Shown here piece after piece: positions 33,961 through 42,258 of a DNA stretch of 64,000 nucleotides; position 1 is the first letter of the stretch; each line of letters starts with the position of its first letter. The notes beneath the pieces are model-generated. The model was not told where the DNA came from, made no database searches, and worked only from the letters and a program-made list of their open reading frames with translations. Where the stretch lies: NCBI GenBank assembly GCA_964538085.1, contig CAZIDF010000003.1, positions 1-64,000 of the forward strand, read 5' to 3'. Made by a program: the position numbers and the translations under genes. The stretch is from G020348385 sp964538085 (GTDB lineage Bacteria; Acidobacteriota; Aminicenantia; Aminicenantales; Aminicenantaceae).

Positions 33961-34990
33961 AATGAATAAAAAGGTTTGGTTAACGCTCGCTTTATTTTTT
34001 TGGGGGGGGAGTTCTGGCGTGTTGTTTGTGCAGGAAAGTGCCACACCGGAAAAGGTGCGGATGATAGCCTGGGAACACCACTAGAAGCTCGAGGAGGAGT
34101 CGCCGTTCAAGGATTGGAAGTGGCGGGCTGTGGGGCTGGATCGGGAAACCTGTGGAAGACGAAAAACAATGGAACGACCTGGGAGCCTATATTCGAGAAC
34201 GAATCGACGTTTGCGATCGGGTGTGTGACGATTGCGCCGTCCGATCCGAATATTGTGTGGGTCGGTACCGGCGAAGTTTTGATGGCCAGGAGTTCATATG
34301 CGGGGACAGGGGTTTTCAAATCCACGGATGCGGGAAAGACTTGGCAGAACATGGGCCTCCATGATTCCCACCATGTGCCGCAGATCGTGATCGATCCTGA
34401 AGATCCGGATGTGGTGTATGCGCTCCTGGATAATCATGAACCGCCTCCGGAGGGAACGAGGCGTCGCTGGAGAGGCGAGGTCTATCGATCCGGAGAATCC
34501 GGACCGGCTGATTCTTGGGAATGATGGCGGGTTGTACATGTCTCATGACCGGGGGGAGACCTGGCTGCACCTGAATAATTTTCCGATCGGGGAGTTTTAT
34601 GCAGTGTGGGTGGATATGGATGAGCCATATAATATTTATGGAGGGACACAGGACAACGCGGCTTTGTACGGACCGAGCACACACAATGTCGAGGATAGAC
34701 TGACGAAGTATGGCGTGGAAGATCCCTAGAAACATGTCTATTTGGATAGGTGGGGAGGGGGCGACAGCTATTTTACATACAGAGACCCGGTCGATTTTGA
34801 CATCATCTATTATGAGCATCAGTTCGGGGTGTTGCGGCGGAAAAACTTGGACTTCCATCGCCGGGAACCTGCCTTCGAAAGGAATAAATGTTATCAGGGA
34901 AGACCCAAGGGATAAGAACATTTTATACCACGACACCGGTGCACGATCTGGTGGTCCATGAAGCTGTATTTGTATACTGCGAATGGACTA
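33961..34990 (+). pseudogene. Decayed BNR/Asp-box repeat (sortilin-like) glycosidase-type protein
   Basis: The 5' end is intact, with a ribosome site (GGGAGATG) and signal peptide (NKKVWLTLALFFW), but the reading frame breaks after about 40 codons. Recognisable pieces then appear in alternating frames: GSGNLWKTKNNGTTWEPIF and GVFKSTDAGKTWQNMG (Asp-box repeats), RLILGNDGGLYMSHDRGETW, DFDIIYYEHQFG, and near 34940 VHDLVVH. These follow the order found in about 1000-aa BNR-repeat proteins, so this is a copy with several frameshifts and internal deletions. Sequence after about 34990 is not recognisable. No product is expected. Confidence 0.75.
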
Positions 34991-35033
34991 ATCCGAAGCT
35001 GGTGTAGTGAGATCGACTCGTAAATGAGCCAGG

Positions 35034-35129
35034 CTAGTCTTCTTTGGAGGATAGGTAGAGAGTATAAATGAAGCCGCCAGCGCAAACGGCAAAAATAGCG
35101 ATCATCATGATCAGGGCTTCAATCGTCAT
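35034..35129 (-). CDS. Small subunit of an NSS-family (MetS-like) transporter
   Basis: A 31-aa single-helix membrane peptide: MTIEALIMMIAIFAVCAGGF, then IYTLYLSSKED. It overlaps the end of the NSS transporter gene by 11 bp and has its own ribosome site (GGGAGAG). Several bacterial NSS transporters for methionine/alanine need a very short one-helix partner (MetS in the MetPS system) encoded directly downstream. Position, size and hydrophobicity match that arrangement. The gene is shorter than usual ORF cut-offs and would be missed by many callers. Confidence 0.7.
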   Translation of the reverse strand: MTIEALIMMIAIFAVCAGGFIYTLYLSSKED

Positions 35130-36618
35130 GGCTCTCTCCCGCATCACCTTGTTCGAAATCAAGTTTTTTGGTGATGAGTTTATTGAAAGTGATGAACACG
35201 ACAATGGCCACACCCCATTGGAAAAGGACGGTTCCGACAGATCCTTTGGCGAATATATTCAGCCAGTTTTCCGGATCGGTTTTGTAGGCATCCCAGAACC
35301 ACCAGACAAGCATAGCGACCAATTGGAGCGGCAGGAAAAACATAACCAGATAGTCGAATGCCTTGCCAATTTTGACCTTTTGGCCTGGGCTCGAGATGAT
35401 TTCTTCGCGGAACTTTTTCGGCCCGATCTTTAAAACAAGGAATATGAAAAACGACCCGCTGACCATCAGGCCCAGTCCCCAAACCCAATCCTGGTTGTTG
35501 AAAAATCCCATGCTGATTGCGGAGGGGATCCCGAGGATAAAACAAGCTATTCCCACGATGGAGACGGCTTTTTTCCGTGTCAGACCCGTATCCATAAATA
35601 TGCGGGAGATCAGCTCCAACTGGGAAATGAGAGATGAAAAAGCGGCAAAACAAAGCGCCAGGAAAAAAAGAGCGAGGAAAAAATTCCCGGATGGAACTTT
35701 CGAGAACAGCGTGGGGATCCATTTGAAGGTCAATCCTTCGTTTCCCTGTTTCATGACGTCCAGCACCTTTTCCTGAGCCATGTTTTGGCCGGCAAAAAAT
35801 GCGAACACCGTGGGGATCACCGTAACGGCTGCCAGCAGGGCGGCTATGTTGTCACCGAATCCTAGGGTCGATGAAGTCAAATATGGATTTTCTTTCTTTC
35901 GGGAGTACACACCATAGGTCAGCATCAATCCCCATCCGGCTCCGGTGGACCAGGCCGTTTGGGTGAGCGCTTGGAGCCATGTTTCGATGTTGCCCAGTTG
36001 GGAAAAATTCGGGGAGAAAAGAAAGTCTAAGCCTTTTAGGGCTCCAGGCAGCGTCAGAGACCGGCCCACCGCGATCAGGAGAAGGACGAACAGGGAAGGG
36101 ATCAGGATTTTGTTGGCCCTTTCGATTCCTTTGGCCACGCCGAAGTAGATGATGGAGCAACCGATCAGAACAGCCAGGAAATGAAAACCCACCGGCTCCC
36201 AGGAGGAAGTGAAGCTTCCCCAGTATTGCGAAGGATCTTTTTTCATCAGCCCCTGGAAGACTGTTGAAAAAAAGTATTTGATGCACCACCCTGTGACAAC
36301 GGTGTAGTAAAAGGTGATCGCGCAGGTCACAAAGGCTACGAATGTTCCCATCCAGGCGTAGTTTTTACCGATCATCTGACCGAAAGAACCGATAACTCCT
36401 TGGCGTGTTTTTTTCCCGATGGAGATTTCGATTGTCAGCAAAGGGATGGCCCACACGAATAAAAAGAACATCCAGGCGATCATAAAGGCGCCGCCCCCGT
36501 ACTGGGAAGCGATCCGCGGGAAACGCCACAGGTTTCCTGTCCCGACAGCCATACCCAAACCCGCGAAAATGATTCCCCATCTCGAGAAGGATTCCTGCTT
36601 TTTCATGGCCAGTCCCAT
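35119..36618 (-). CDS. Sodium-dependent transporter of the NSS (SNF) family
   Basis: A 499-aa transporter with about 12 helices, family-typical in length. The first helix carries the sodium-site signature GLGMAVGTGNLWRFP, followed by YGGGAFMIAW in helix 2. Bacterial relatives import amino acids such as methionine, alanine, tryptophan or leucine with sodium. The adjacent one-helix peptide gene suggests a MetP-like, two-subunit methionine/alanine importer. An alternative start at 36606 would shorten the protein by four residues; neither start has a strong ribosome site. Confidence 0.9.
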   Translation of the reverse strand: MGLAMKKQESFSRWGIIFAGLGMAVGTGNLWRFPRIASQYGGGAFMIAWMFFLFVWAIPLLTIEISIGKKTRQGVIGSFGQMIGKNYAWMGTFVAFVTCAITFYYTVVTGWCIKYFFSTVFQGLMKKDPSQYWGSFTSSWEPVGFHFLAVLIGCSIIYFGVAKGIERANKILIPSLFVLLLIAVGRSLTLPGALKGLDFLFSPNFSQLGNIETWLQALTQTAWSTGAGWGLMLTYGVYSRKKENPYLTSSTLGFGDNIAALLAAVTVIPTVFAFFAGQNMAQEKVLDVMKQGNEGLTFKWIPTLFSKVPSGNFFLALFFLALCFAAFSSLISQLELISRIFMDTGLTRKKAVSIVGIACFILGIPSAISMGFFNNQDWVWGLGLMVSGSFFIFLVLKIGPKKFREEIISSPGQKVKIGKAFDYLVMFFLPLQLVAMLVWWFWDAYKTDPENWLNIFAKGSVGTVLFQWGVAIVVFITFNKLITKKLDFEQGDAGESHDD

Positions 36619-36668
36619 ACTTTACTTATTGACGCTGGCCATGTCAACATTATTGGCATTATTGCATT

Positions 36669-36770
36669 ATTGGGGACAGGATATGTATTCACTTATTTCA
36701 GTGTGGAGATACTACTGGGACAGATAAACTAGGTAATGTAAAATTGGTGAATGCATATCCTGTCCCCAAT
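36669..36770. repeat. Long inverted repeat, family copy B
   Basis: Arms of 24 bp (36669-36692 and 36747-36770) with one mismatch and a 54-base loop. The arms begin ATTGGGGACAGGATATG like the other copies. The right arm ends 3 bp before the stop codon (CTA at 36774-36776) of the FtsX-like permease gene on the minus strand, so the hairpin would form immediately after that gene's coding region. The left arm is about 50 bp upstream of the NSS transporter start. Confidence 0.82.
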
Positions 36771-36773
36771 TAG

Positions 36774-39128
36774 CTATTCATAGCGGAGGGAATTGACGGG
36801 ATTGGAACGGGCAGCTCTGATGGCTTGATAGCTGACAGTGAGCTGGGCGATTAAAACGGAAAGAGCGGCAGCCAGAAGAAAAACCGGCAATCCCAGCCTG
36901 ATGCGGTAGTGGTAATCCTGGAGCCACCCACGCATCAAAAAATAGGACACAGGCCATGCGATGAGGTTGGCCACCAGCACCCATTTGGCGTATTCCTTCG
37001 AGAGCAGGAGCATGATTCCTGGTACAGAGGCTCCCATCACCTTGCGGATGCCGATCTCTTTGGTCCGCTGTTCGGCCGTATAGGCTGCCAAGCCGAACAA
37101 TCCCAGGCAGCTTATCAGGATAGCCAGTATCGTGAAGGTGCGAACCACGGCCATTTCCCGTTCCATCCCCCTGTACATCCGGTCATAGTCTTCATCCAGA
37201 AAATGGTATTCGAAAGGAAATCCGGGATTGAAGGTCAGGACTGTCTTTTCTATGTGGGCGATTGATTCGGGAATATCGCCGGGATTTAGCCTGACGAACA
37301 GATACCGGTATGTTTGGAAGCTTTTGTAAGTCGGATCATAATAGATGATGGACGGACCGATCTCCTGATTGACCGGAGTGAAGTGGAAATCCTTGGCAAC
37401 GCCGATGATTTGAAGCTGCAGGTCTTCCTGCGATAAACGACTCCCGATCACACTGGGGACTCCCATGATCTCGGCGAAGCGTTCGTTGATGATAACGAAT
37501 GTTAGGGTATGCCCTGCCCCTGGCCGAAAGGTCTCCCCCTGAACAAGCTCCATCTTGAAGGTTTCCAAGAAATCGGGATCGACGCCAAAATAGGTCACCA
37601 GAGGATTGACGTTAGGGTCGCGCCCCTCCCAGTCCCAGTCCTGGCCATTGTTGTATACTCCAGTCGGTGAATGGGAGCAAGCCGTTACGCTCTGGATACC
37701 GGGATGCTGCAATAACTCGTTCTTAATGGAAGGGATGTTATCCAGTAGCTTTCCTTCTATAGGGACATAAAGAAGATGTTCTTTATCGAAGCCCAAGTTT
37801 TTATTCTTCATGAATCGTACCTGGTTGTAGATGACCACTGTCCCGGTGATCAACATCACAGAAAGGGCGAATTGAAGTACGACCAGGGATTTGCGGAACG
37901 ATCCTCCTTTAGATCCAGAAACCCGCCCCCCTTTGAGCACGGCCACCGGCTGAAATGAGGACAAAAATAAGGCGGGATAACTCCCGCTCAAAAGACCTGT
38001 CACGATTGTAACCACCAAGATTCCCAAGATGATTGCCGGATCCATAAACTCCTTTATCGGGAGAGGCTTCGCGGTCAAATTGCGAAAGGCAGGTAAAAAG
38101 ACCCGGACGATAAGAAGTGAAACTCCCAGGGAGATGAACGTAAAGATCAAAGATTCGCCGAAAAATTGGCGCATCACCTGTTGCCTCTGTGCACCCACGA
38201 CTTTTCTCAGACCCACCTCCCGGGCCCTGTGGGCTGAGCGGGCTGTGGACAGGTTCATGAAGTTGATGCAGGCGATGACCAGGATGACGAAGGCGATCAG
38301 GGAAAAGATCCGGATGTTGGCCATGCGGCCCCAGTAATCCAGATAGACCTTATCGTAGCGATACAGAAAGGGTTCGGAATTGGTACTGGGATTGGACCGG
38401 CGGATGCGGTCGAGGATTTTTTCGTTAAAGGCGGAAATATCCACATTGTCCGCCATCTCGACATAGGAGCGGAAGGCAAGGTTATACCATGTGCTCAGGT
38501 AGTTAGGACTCCACCATTTGGTGGTCAGCTCCAGCGGCACCCAAATGTGGAACCGGATGGTGGAATTGTGGGGAATGTCCTTCATGACTCCCACTACCCG
38601 GAATTCCTCAGTTTTATCCAGAGAGAGCACCTTTCCCACAGGATCTTCGCTGCCGAAAATCTTATCGGCGATCGTCTCGGATAAAACCATCACATAAGGA
38701 TCCCCAAAGGCATCCTTGGGATTGCCCTGAATAAAAGGGAATGTAAAAAGCTCGAAAATTTCCGGGTCGGCCAGCTGGACGAGTTCTTTGAACTGCTTAT
38801 CTCCGTACTCCAGCAGGTGTTCGCTCTGGCCATTATTGATACGGGCGGCATTCAGGACTTCGGGATATTCCTCTCTCAGTGCCGGTGCCAGCGCCGGAAC
38901 AGATCCGCCTCCCCGGGTAACCTCGCTCCCATAATGTTGGATCGTGCGGACCAGATACAGGGAGTCCAGTTTGTCGTGGTATTTATCGGTGGCCAGTTCA
39001 TCTTTTACCCAAAGGATGATCAGAATACAGCAGGCCATGCCCAGGGCCAGCCCGACGATATTGATAAACGAATAGCCCTTGTGTCTCCGGATATTCCGGA
39101 AGGCGATCCTAAAATAATTTCTGATCAT
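36774..39128 (-). CDS. FtsX/MacB-like ABC transporter permease
   Basis: A 784-aa permease beginning directly with the membrane module (NYFRIAFRNIRRHKGYSFINI) and lacking a prefix domain. The layout is helix, MacB-like periplasmic domain, FtsX block (REVGLRKVVGAQRQQ), helix, second periplasmic domain, FtsX block (TKEIGIRKVMGAS): eight helices. It ends NSLRYE, the same tail as most of the other permeases here. No PadR regulator or ATPase gene is adjacent. Its stop lies 3 bp from inverted repeat copy B. Substrate unknown. Confidence 0.87.
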   Translation of the reverse strand: MIRNYFRIAFRNIRRHKGYSFINIVGLALGMACCILIILWVKDELATDKYHDKLDSLYLVRTIQHYGSEVTRGGGSVPALAPALREEYPEVLNAARINNGQSEHLLEYGDKQFKELVQLADPEIFELFTFPFIQGNPKDAFGDPYVMVLSETIADKIFGSEDPVGKVLSLDKTEEFRVVGVMKDIPHNSTIRFHIWVPLELTTKWWSPNYLSTWYNLAFRSYVEMADNVDISAFNEKILDRIRRSNPSTNSEPFLYRYDKVYLDYWGRMANIRIFSLIAFVILVIACINFMNLSTARSAHRAREVGLRKVVGAQRQQVMRQFFGESLIFTFISLGVSLLIVRVFLPAFRNLTAKPLPIKEFMDPAIILGILVVTIVTGLLSGSYPALFLSSFQPVAVLKGGRVSGSKGGSFRKSLVVLQFALSVMLITGTVVIYNQVRFMKNKNLGFDKEHLLYVPIEGKLLDNIPSIKNELLQHPGIQSVTACSHSPTGVYNNGQDWDWEGRDPNVNPLVTYFGVDPDFLETFKMELVQGETFRPGAGHTLTFVIINERFAEIMGVPSVIGSRLSQEDLQLQIIGVAKDFHFTPVNQEIGPSIIYYDPTYKSFQTYRYLFVRLNPGDIPESIAHIEKTVLTFNPGFPFEYHFLDEDYDRMYRGMEREMAVVRTFTILAILISCLGLFGLAAYTAEQRTKEIGIRKVMGASVPGIMLLLSKEYAKWVLVANLIAWPVSYFLMRGWLQDYHYRIRLGLPVFLLAAALSVLIAQLTVSYQAIRAARSNPVNSLRYE

Positions 39129-39266
39129 GGCCGTAAATCCTTATATTTTGATATGTCCTCTTAATTTAAGACGGCAGTCATAAGAAAAGGTTGCTGTACC
39201 CCTTTTCATTGTCTTTTCCGGGAAAGCATTGTAACATAACGCCTGCATTTAAGTGGAATATTCTCC

Positions 39267-40661
39267 ATGAATTACGGATGGCTGTCTCTTGTGCCCCCTT
39301 TATTGGCGATTTTCCTGGCATTCGTGACGCGGGAGCCGGTAGTGAGCCTGGCAGTTGCTTGTTTGGTGGGCGTTCTGATCATGGGGCAAGGTTTGGTCGG
39401 ATTCCCTGCACTCCTTGTCAAAACCATCGGCAGCCAAGATTTCATGTGGGTCTGTCTGATCGAGATCTGCATCGGCATCCTGGTGGCCTTTTACCAGCGC
39501 TGCGGGGCTGTGGATATGTTCGGCCGGAGGGTCGAATCTCTGACAAAATCACGATCGCAAACCCAATTTTTAGGATGGGGATTGGGACTTTTCATTTTTT
39601 TTAGCGATTATTTCAGCCCGTTGTTCACAGGGCCGGTCATGCGGAAGCTGACGGACAAAGCGAAAATTTCCAGAGAAAAGCTGGCCTACATCTGCGACTC
39701 CACATCCGCCCCGGTGAGCGTTCTGGCCCCTGTTACGGGGTGGGCTGTTTACATCGGGGCGCTTCTTATCGGCATCGGTCCTATCCTGGATAAAAAGGAC
39801 GCCATGTCTCTTTTTATCAAGTCCATCCCTTTAAATTTTTATGCCATTCTATCTGTCCTGATGGTGGCGTTGATTTCTTGGAAGGTCATTCCGGATTTCG
39901 GCCCGATGCGGAAGGCCGAGCGCCGTGCTATCCAGACCGGAGAGGCTTTGCGTCCGGGTTCGACACCGATGATGAGTTCGGAGTTGACAGATCTTCCCGT
40001 CTCGAAAACGGGACGTCCGAACATCTGGCTGAATTTTTATATGCCTGTTGTAGTCGTGATTGCCGTGAATATCGGAACATTCATTGTCGCGGGGCAGGCG
40101 CGCGTCCTGGAGAGTTTTATGCTGGCCACCGCAGTTCTAGGTGTTGTCATGCTCCTTCAAAAAGTCGACGGCTTGAGCGGGCTGATGCGGTCCGTTCAGG
40201 CCGGCATCAAGGGCGTCCTGCCTGCTGTCCTGATCCTAGGTTTTGCCTATGCCATAAACGCGGTGAGCCGGGAAATGGGGACAGCCCAGTACGTGGTCGG
40301 AAGCAGCCGGGGGTGGTTGAATCCTGGTTTGCTGCCGGTGTCGGTGTTCATCATCAGTGCCTTTGTGAGTTTTGCCACCGGCACTTCCTGGGGGACCTTT
40401 GCCATCATTATCCCGGTCGCTGTGCCGCTGGCTTTCGAATTCAGCGGGGGGGAGATCTCTTCACTGGTTTTGGCAACCGTCGCGGCATCGGCCGGGGGAG
40501 GTGTTTTCGGCGACCACTGTTCGCCCCTATCGGACACGACAGTGCTCTCTTCTCTCGGAAGCGCCTGCGATCATATGGACCACGTCAAAACCCAGCTGCC
40601 CTACGCCCTGGTCGTGGCCGCCGTGGCCTCTCTGGTCTATCTTGTCATGGGACTGATTTAG
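39267..40661 (+). CDS. NhaC-family Na+/H+ antiporter-like protein
   Basis: A 464-aa membrane protein with about 11-12 helices. Motifs FATGTSWGTFAIIIPVAVPLA and GGGVFGDHCSPLSDTTVLSS are hallmarks of the NhaC group of the ion transporter superfamily. Members exchange sodium for protons, or in some cases import organic or amino acid substrates with sodium, so exact transport is open. Monocistronic: it is divergent from the permease gene and faces the serine hydrolase gene, 19 bp away tail-to-tail. Confidence 0.85.
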   Translation: MNYGWLSLVPPLLAIFLAFVTREPVVSLAVACLVGVLIMGQGLVGFPALLVKTIGSQDFMWVCLIEICIGILVAFYQRCGAVDMFGRRVESLTKSRSQTQFLGWGLGLFIFFSDYFSPLFTGPVMRKLTDKAKISREKLAYICDSTSAPVSVLAPVTGWAVYIGALLIGIGPILDKKDAMSLFIKSIPLNFYAILSVLMVALISWKVIPDFGPMRKAERRAIQTGEALRPGSTPMMSSELTDLPVSKTGRPNIWLNFYMPVVVVIAVNIGTFIVAGQARVLESFMLATAVLGVVMLLQKVDGLSGLMRSVQAGIKGVLPAVLILGFAYAINAVSREMGTAQYVVGSSRGWLNPGLLPVSVFIISAFVSFATGTSWGTFAIIIPVAVPLAFEFSGGEISSLVLATVAASAGGGVFGDHCSPLSDTTVLSSLGSACDHMDHVKTQLPYALVVAAVASLVYLVMGLI

Positions 40662-40680
40662 TAAGAAGCACAAAATTTCC

Positions 40681-42153
40681 CTACTTTTTATTGAACAACT
40701 CGTTCAGCTTGTCGATGGCATTCGTGTTATTTGGATCCAGTTCCAAGGATTTGGCATAGTTCTTGATGGCCAGTGTTTTATTCCCGGACATCATGTAGGC
40801 TTCCGCTAGGCTGTCGTATGCCTCGGCGTACTTGGGAAAAGCTTTGACATTCAGCTTGAATATTTCTATGGAATCTTCGATCCTCTTCTTTTCGTTGAGC
40901 AGATAATATCCCAATATATTCAACTCTTGGGCTCCAAAATTGTAGTCTTTGGGATGATCTTTTTTGAGGATTTCGTACTGTGTGATGGCAGATTTAACGT
41001 CTTTTTCCATCGATGTTTCGAACATCACCTTTGCGATAGACTTTTTGGGTAAATCGTAAGGTTTGTCGTACAGAATCCGGATGATCGCATCGCTCATCTG
41101 TCCGAGATTGGCTCCTGGTGTGTTGTTGAGCAGGACTATCAAATGTTTATCATCGACCAGCCTCTCGATAAACGTGTTGAACCCGTTGATACCTCCCCCG
41201 TGTGAGATGCTGGTCAGCTTCTTCTCCGAATCAGGCAAGCTCTTCTGTCTTATAACCCAGCCATAGCCGTAATTGGCTATGTGAGGTGTGAATAGATGCT
41301 CTTTCATCTCGGCGGGAAGCATTTTTTCCGTGTACAGGGCCTGATCCCAGATATAGAGGTCCTCTACGGTGGAATACAGAGAGCCGGCTGCATAGGGCAA
41401 AGACATGTCCAGATACGGGGCGTTTGTGTAGCCGTCGAAGGCATTGGCGTACCCTGAAGCCCGATTCGGGATAATCCGTCCGTAGCGGTCATAGCCTGAA
41501 TTTTCCATACCGAGGGGATGAAAAATTTTTTCATTCAAAACGCCCTCATAAGTTTTTCCTGTGATTTCCTCTATGATGGCGCCCAGCAGGAAATAGCCCG
41601 AATTGTTGTAGAGATATTTGGATCCCGGCTCGAACTCGAAATCTCCGCTGCAGTATTTTTTGACGAATGCTTCGACCGGATAGGGATCGCGGCTGATCTC
41701 TTCGAAAAAGTTGGGAATGCTGGTGTAACTGGGGATGCCCGAACTGTGTGTCAAAAGCTGATGGATGGTCACTTGAGAGCCCGTGTCTTTCCTGTAATAG
41801 GGCAAATAGTCGGATAATTTTCCTTGGAGGTCGATTTTTCCCTGTTCGACAAGCTGGAGAATCAGCATGGATGTGAACTGCTTGGTGATGGAGCCAAGCC
41901 TGAATTTTGTGTCCGGCCTGTTCGGGATGTTCCATTCTCTGTTGGCCAGCCCGAATCCTTTTTTGTAGATCACCTTTCCCCCCTCTGCCACCAACACTGT
42001 TCCATTAAACTGCCCGAGGTCGTTGTATGCCTGGATCAAGGCATCGATTTTGCTGATCTTGTCTTGAGAATAAGCATGGATTTGAACGGATAACAAGAGG
42101 AAACCCAGGAATAATAATGCAGAGAAAATGATATATGACTTGGATCGTTTCAT
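40681..42153 (-). CDS. Secreted serine hydrolase (class C beta-lactamase fold) with C-terminal TPR
   Basis: A 490-aa exported protein (signal peptide about 1-29). The beta-lactamase-fold catalytic motifs are complete: S88-x-x-K91 (SITK), Y182-x-N184 (YNN) and an HGGG motif in place of the KTG box. These features fit the large serine hydrolase family that includes esterases, D-amino acid peptidases and penicillin-binding-like proteins. Residues about 400-490 form two TPR units (AYDSLAEAYMMSGNKTLAIK). Substrate unknown. No gene partner in the same direction is close enough for a clear operon. Confidence 0.88.
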   Translation of the reverse strand: MKRSKSYIIFSALLFLGFLLLSVQIHAYSQDKISKIDALIQAYNDLGQFNGTVLVAEGGKVIYKKGFGLANREWNIPNRPDTKFRLGSITKQFTSMLILQLVEQGKIDLQGKLSDYLPYYRKDTGSQVTIHQLLTHSSGIPSYTSIPNFFEEISRDPYPVEAFVKKYCSGDFEFEPGSKYLYNNSGYFLLGAIIEEITGKTYEGVLNEKIFHPLGMENSGYDRYGRIIPNRASGYANAFDGYTNAPYLDMSLPYAAGSLYSTVEDLYIWDQALYTEKMLPAEMKEHLFTPHIANYGYGWVIRQKSLPDSEKKLTSISHGGGINGFNTFIERLVDDKHLIVLLNNTPGANLGQMSDAIIRILYDKPYDLPKKSIAKVMFETSMEKDVKSAITQYEILKKDHPKDYNFGAQELNILGYYLLNEKKRIEDSIEIFKLNVKAFPKYAEAYDSLAEAYMMSGNKTLAIKNYAKSLELDPNNTNAIDKLNELFNKK

Positions 42154-42258
42154 AATGAACCTCCTTTCCTTACTTACGGATTATCTGTTTTAGTAGTTTA
42201 CCAATGAGATTATTAAGGGGCAACTTTTCCTTCGGAGCTTTGGCCGACATTTTTAAGG

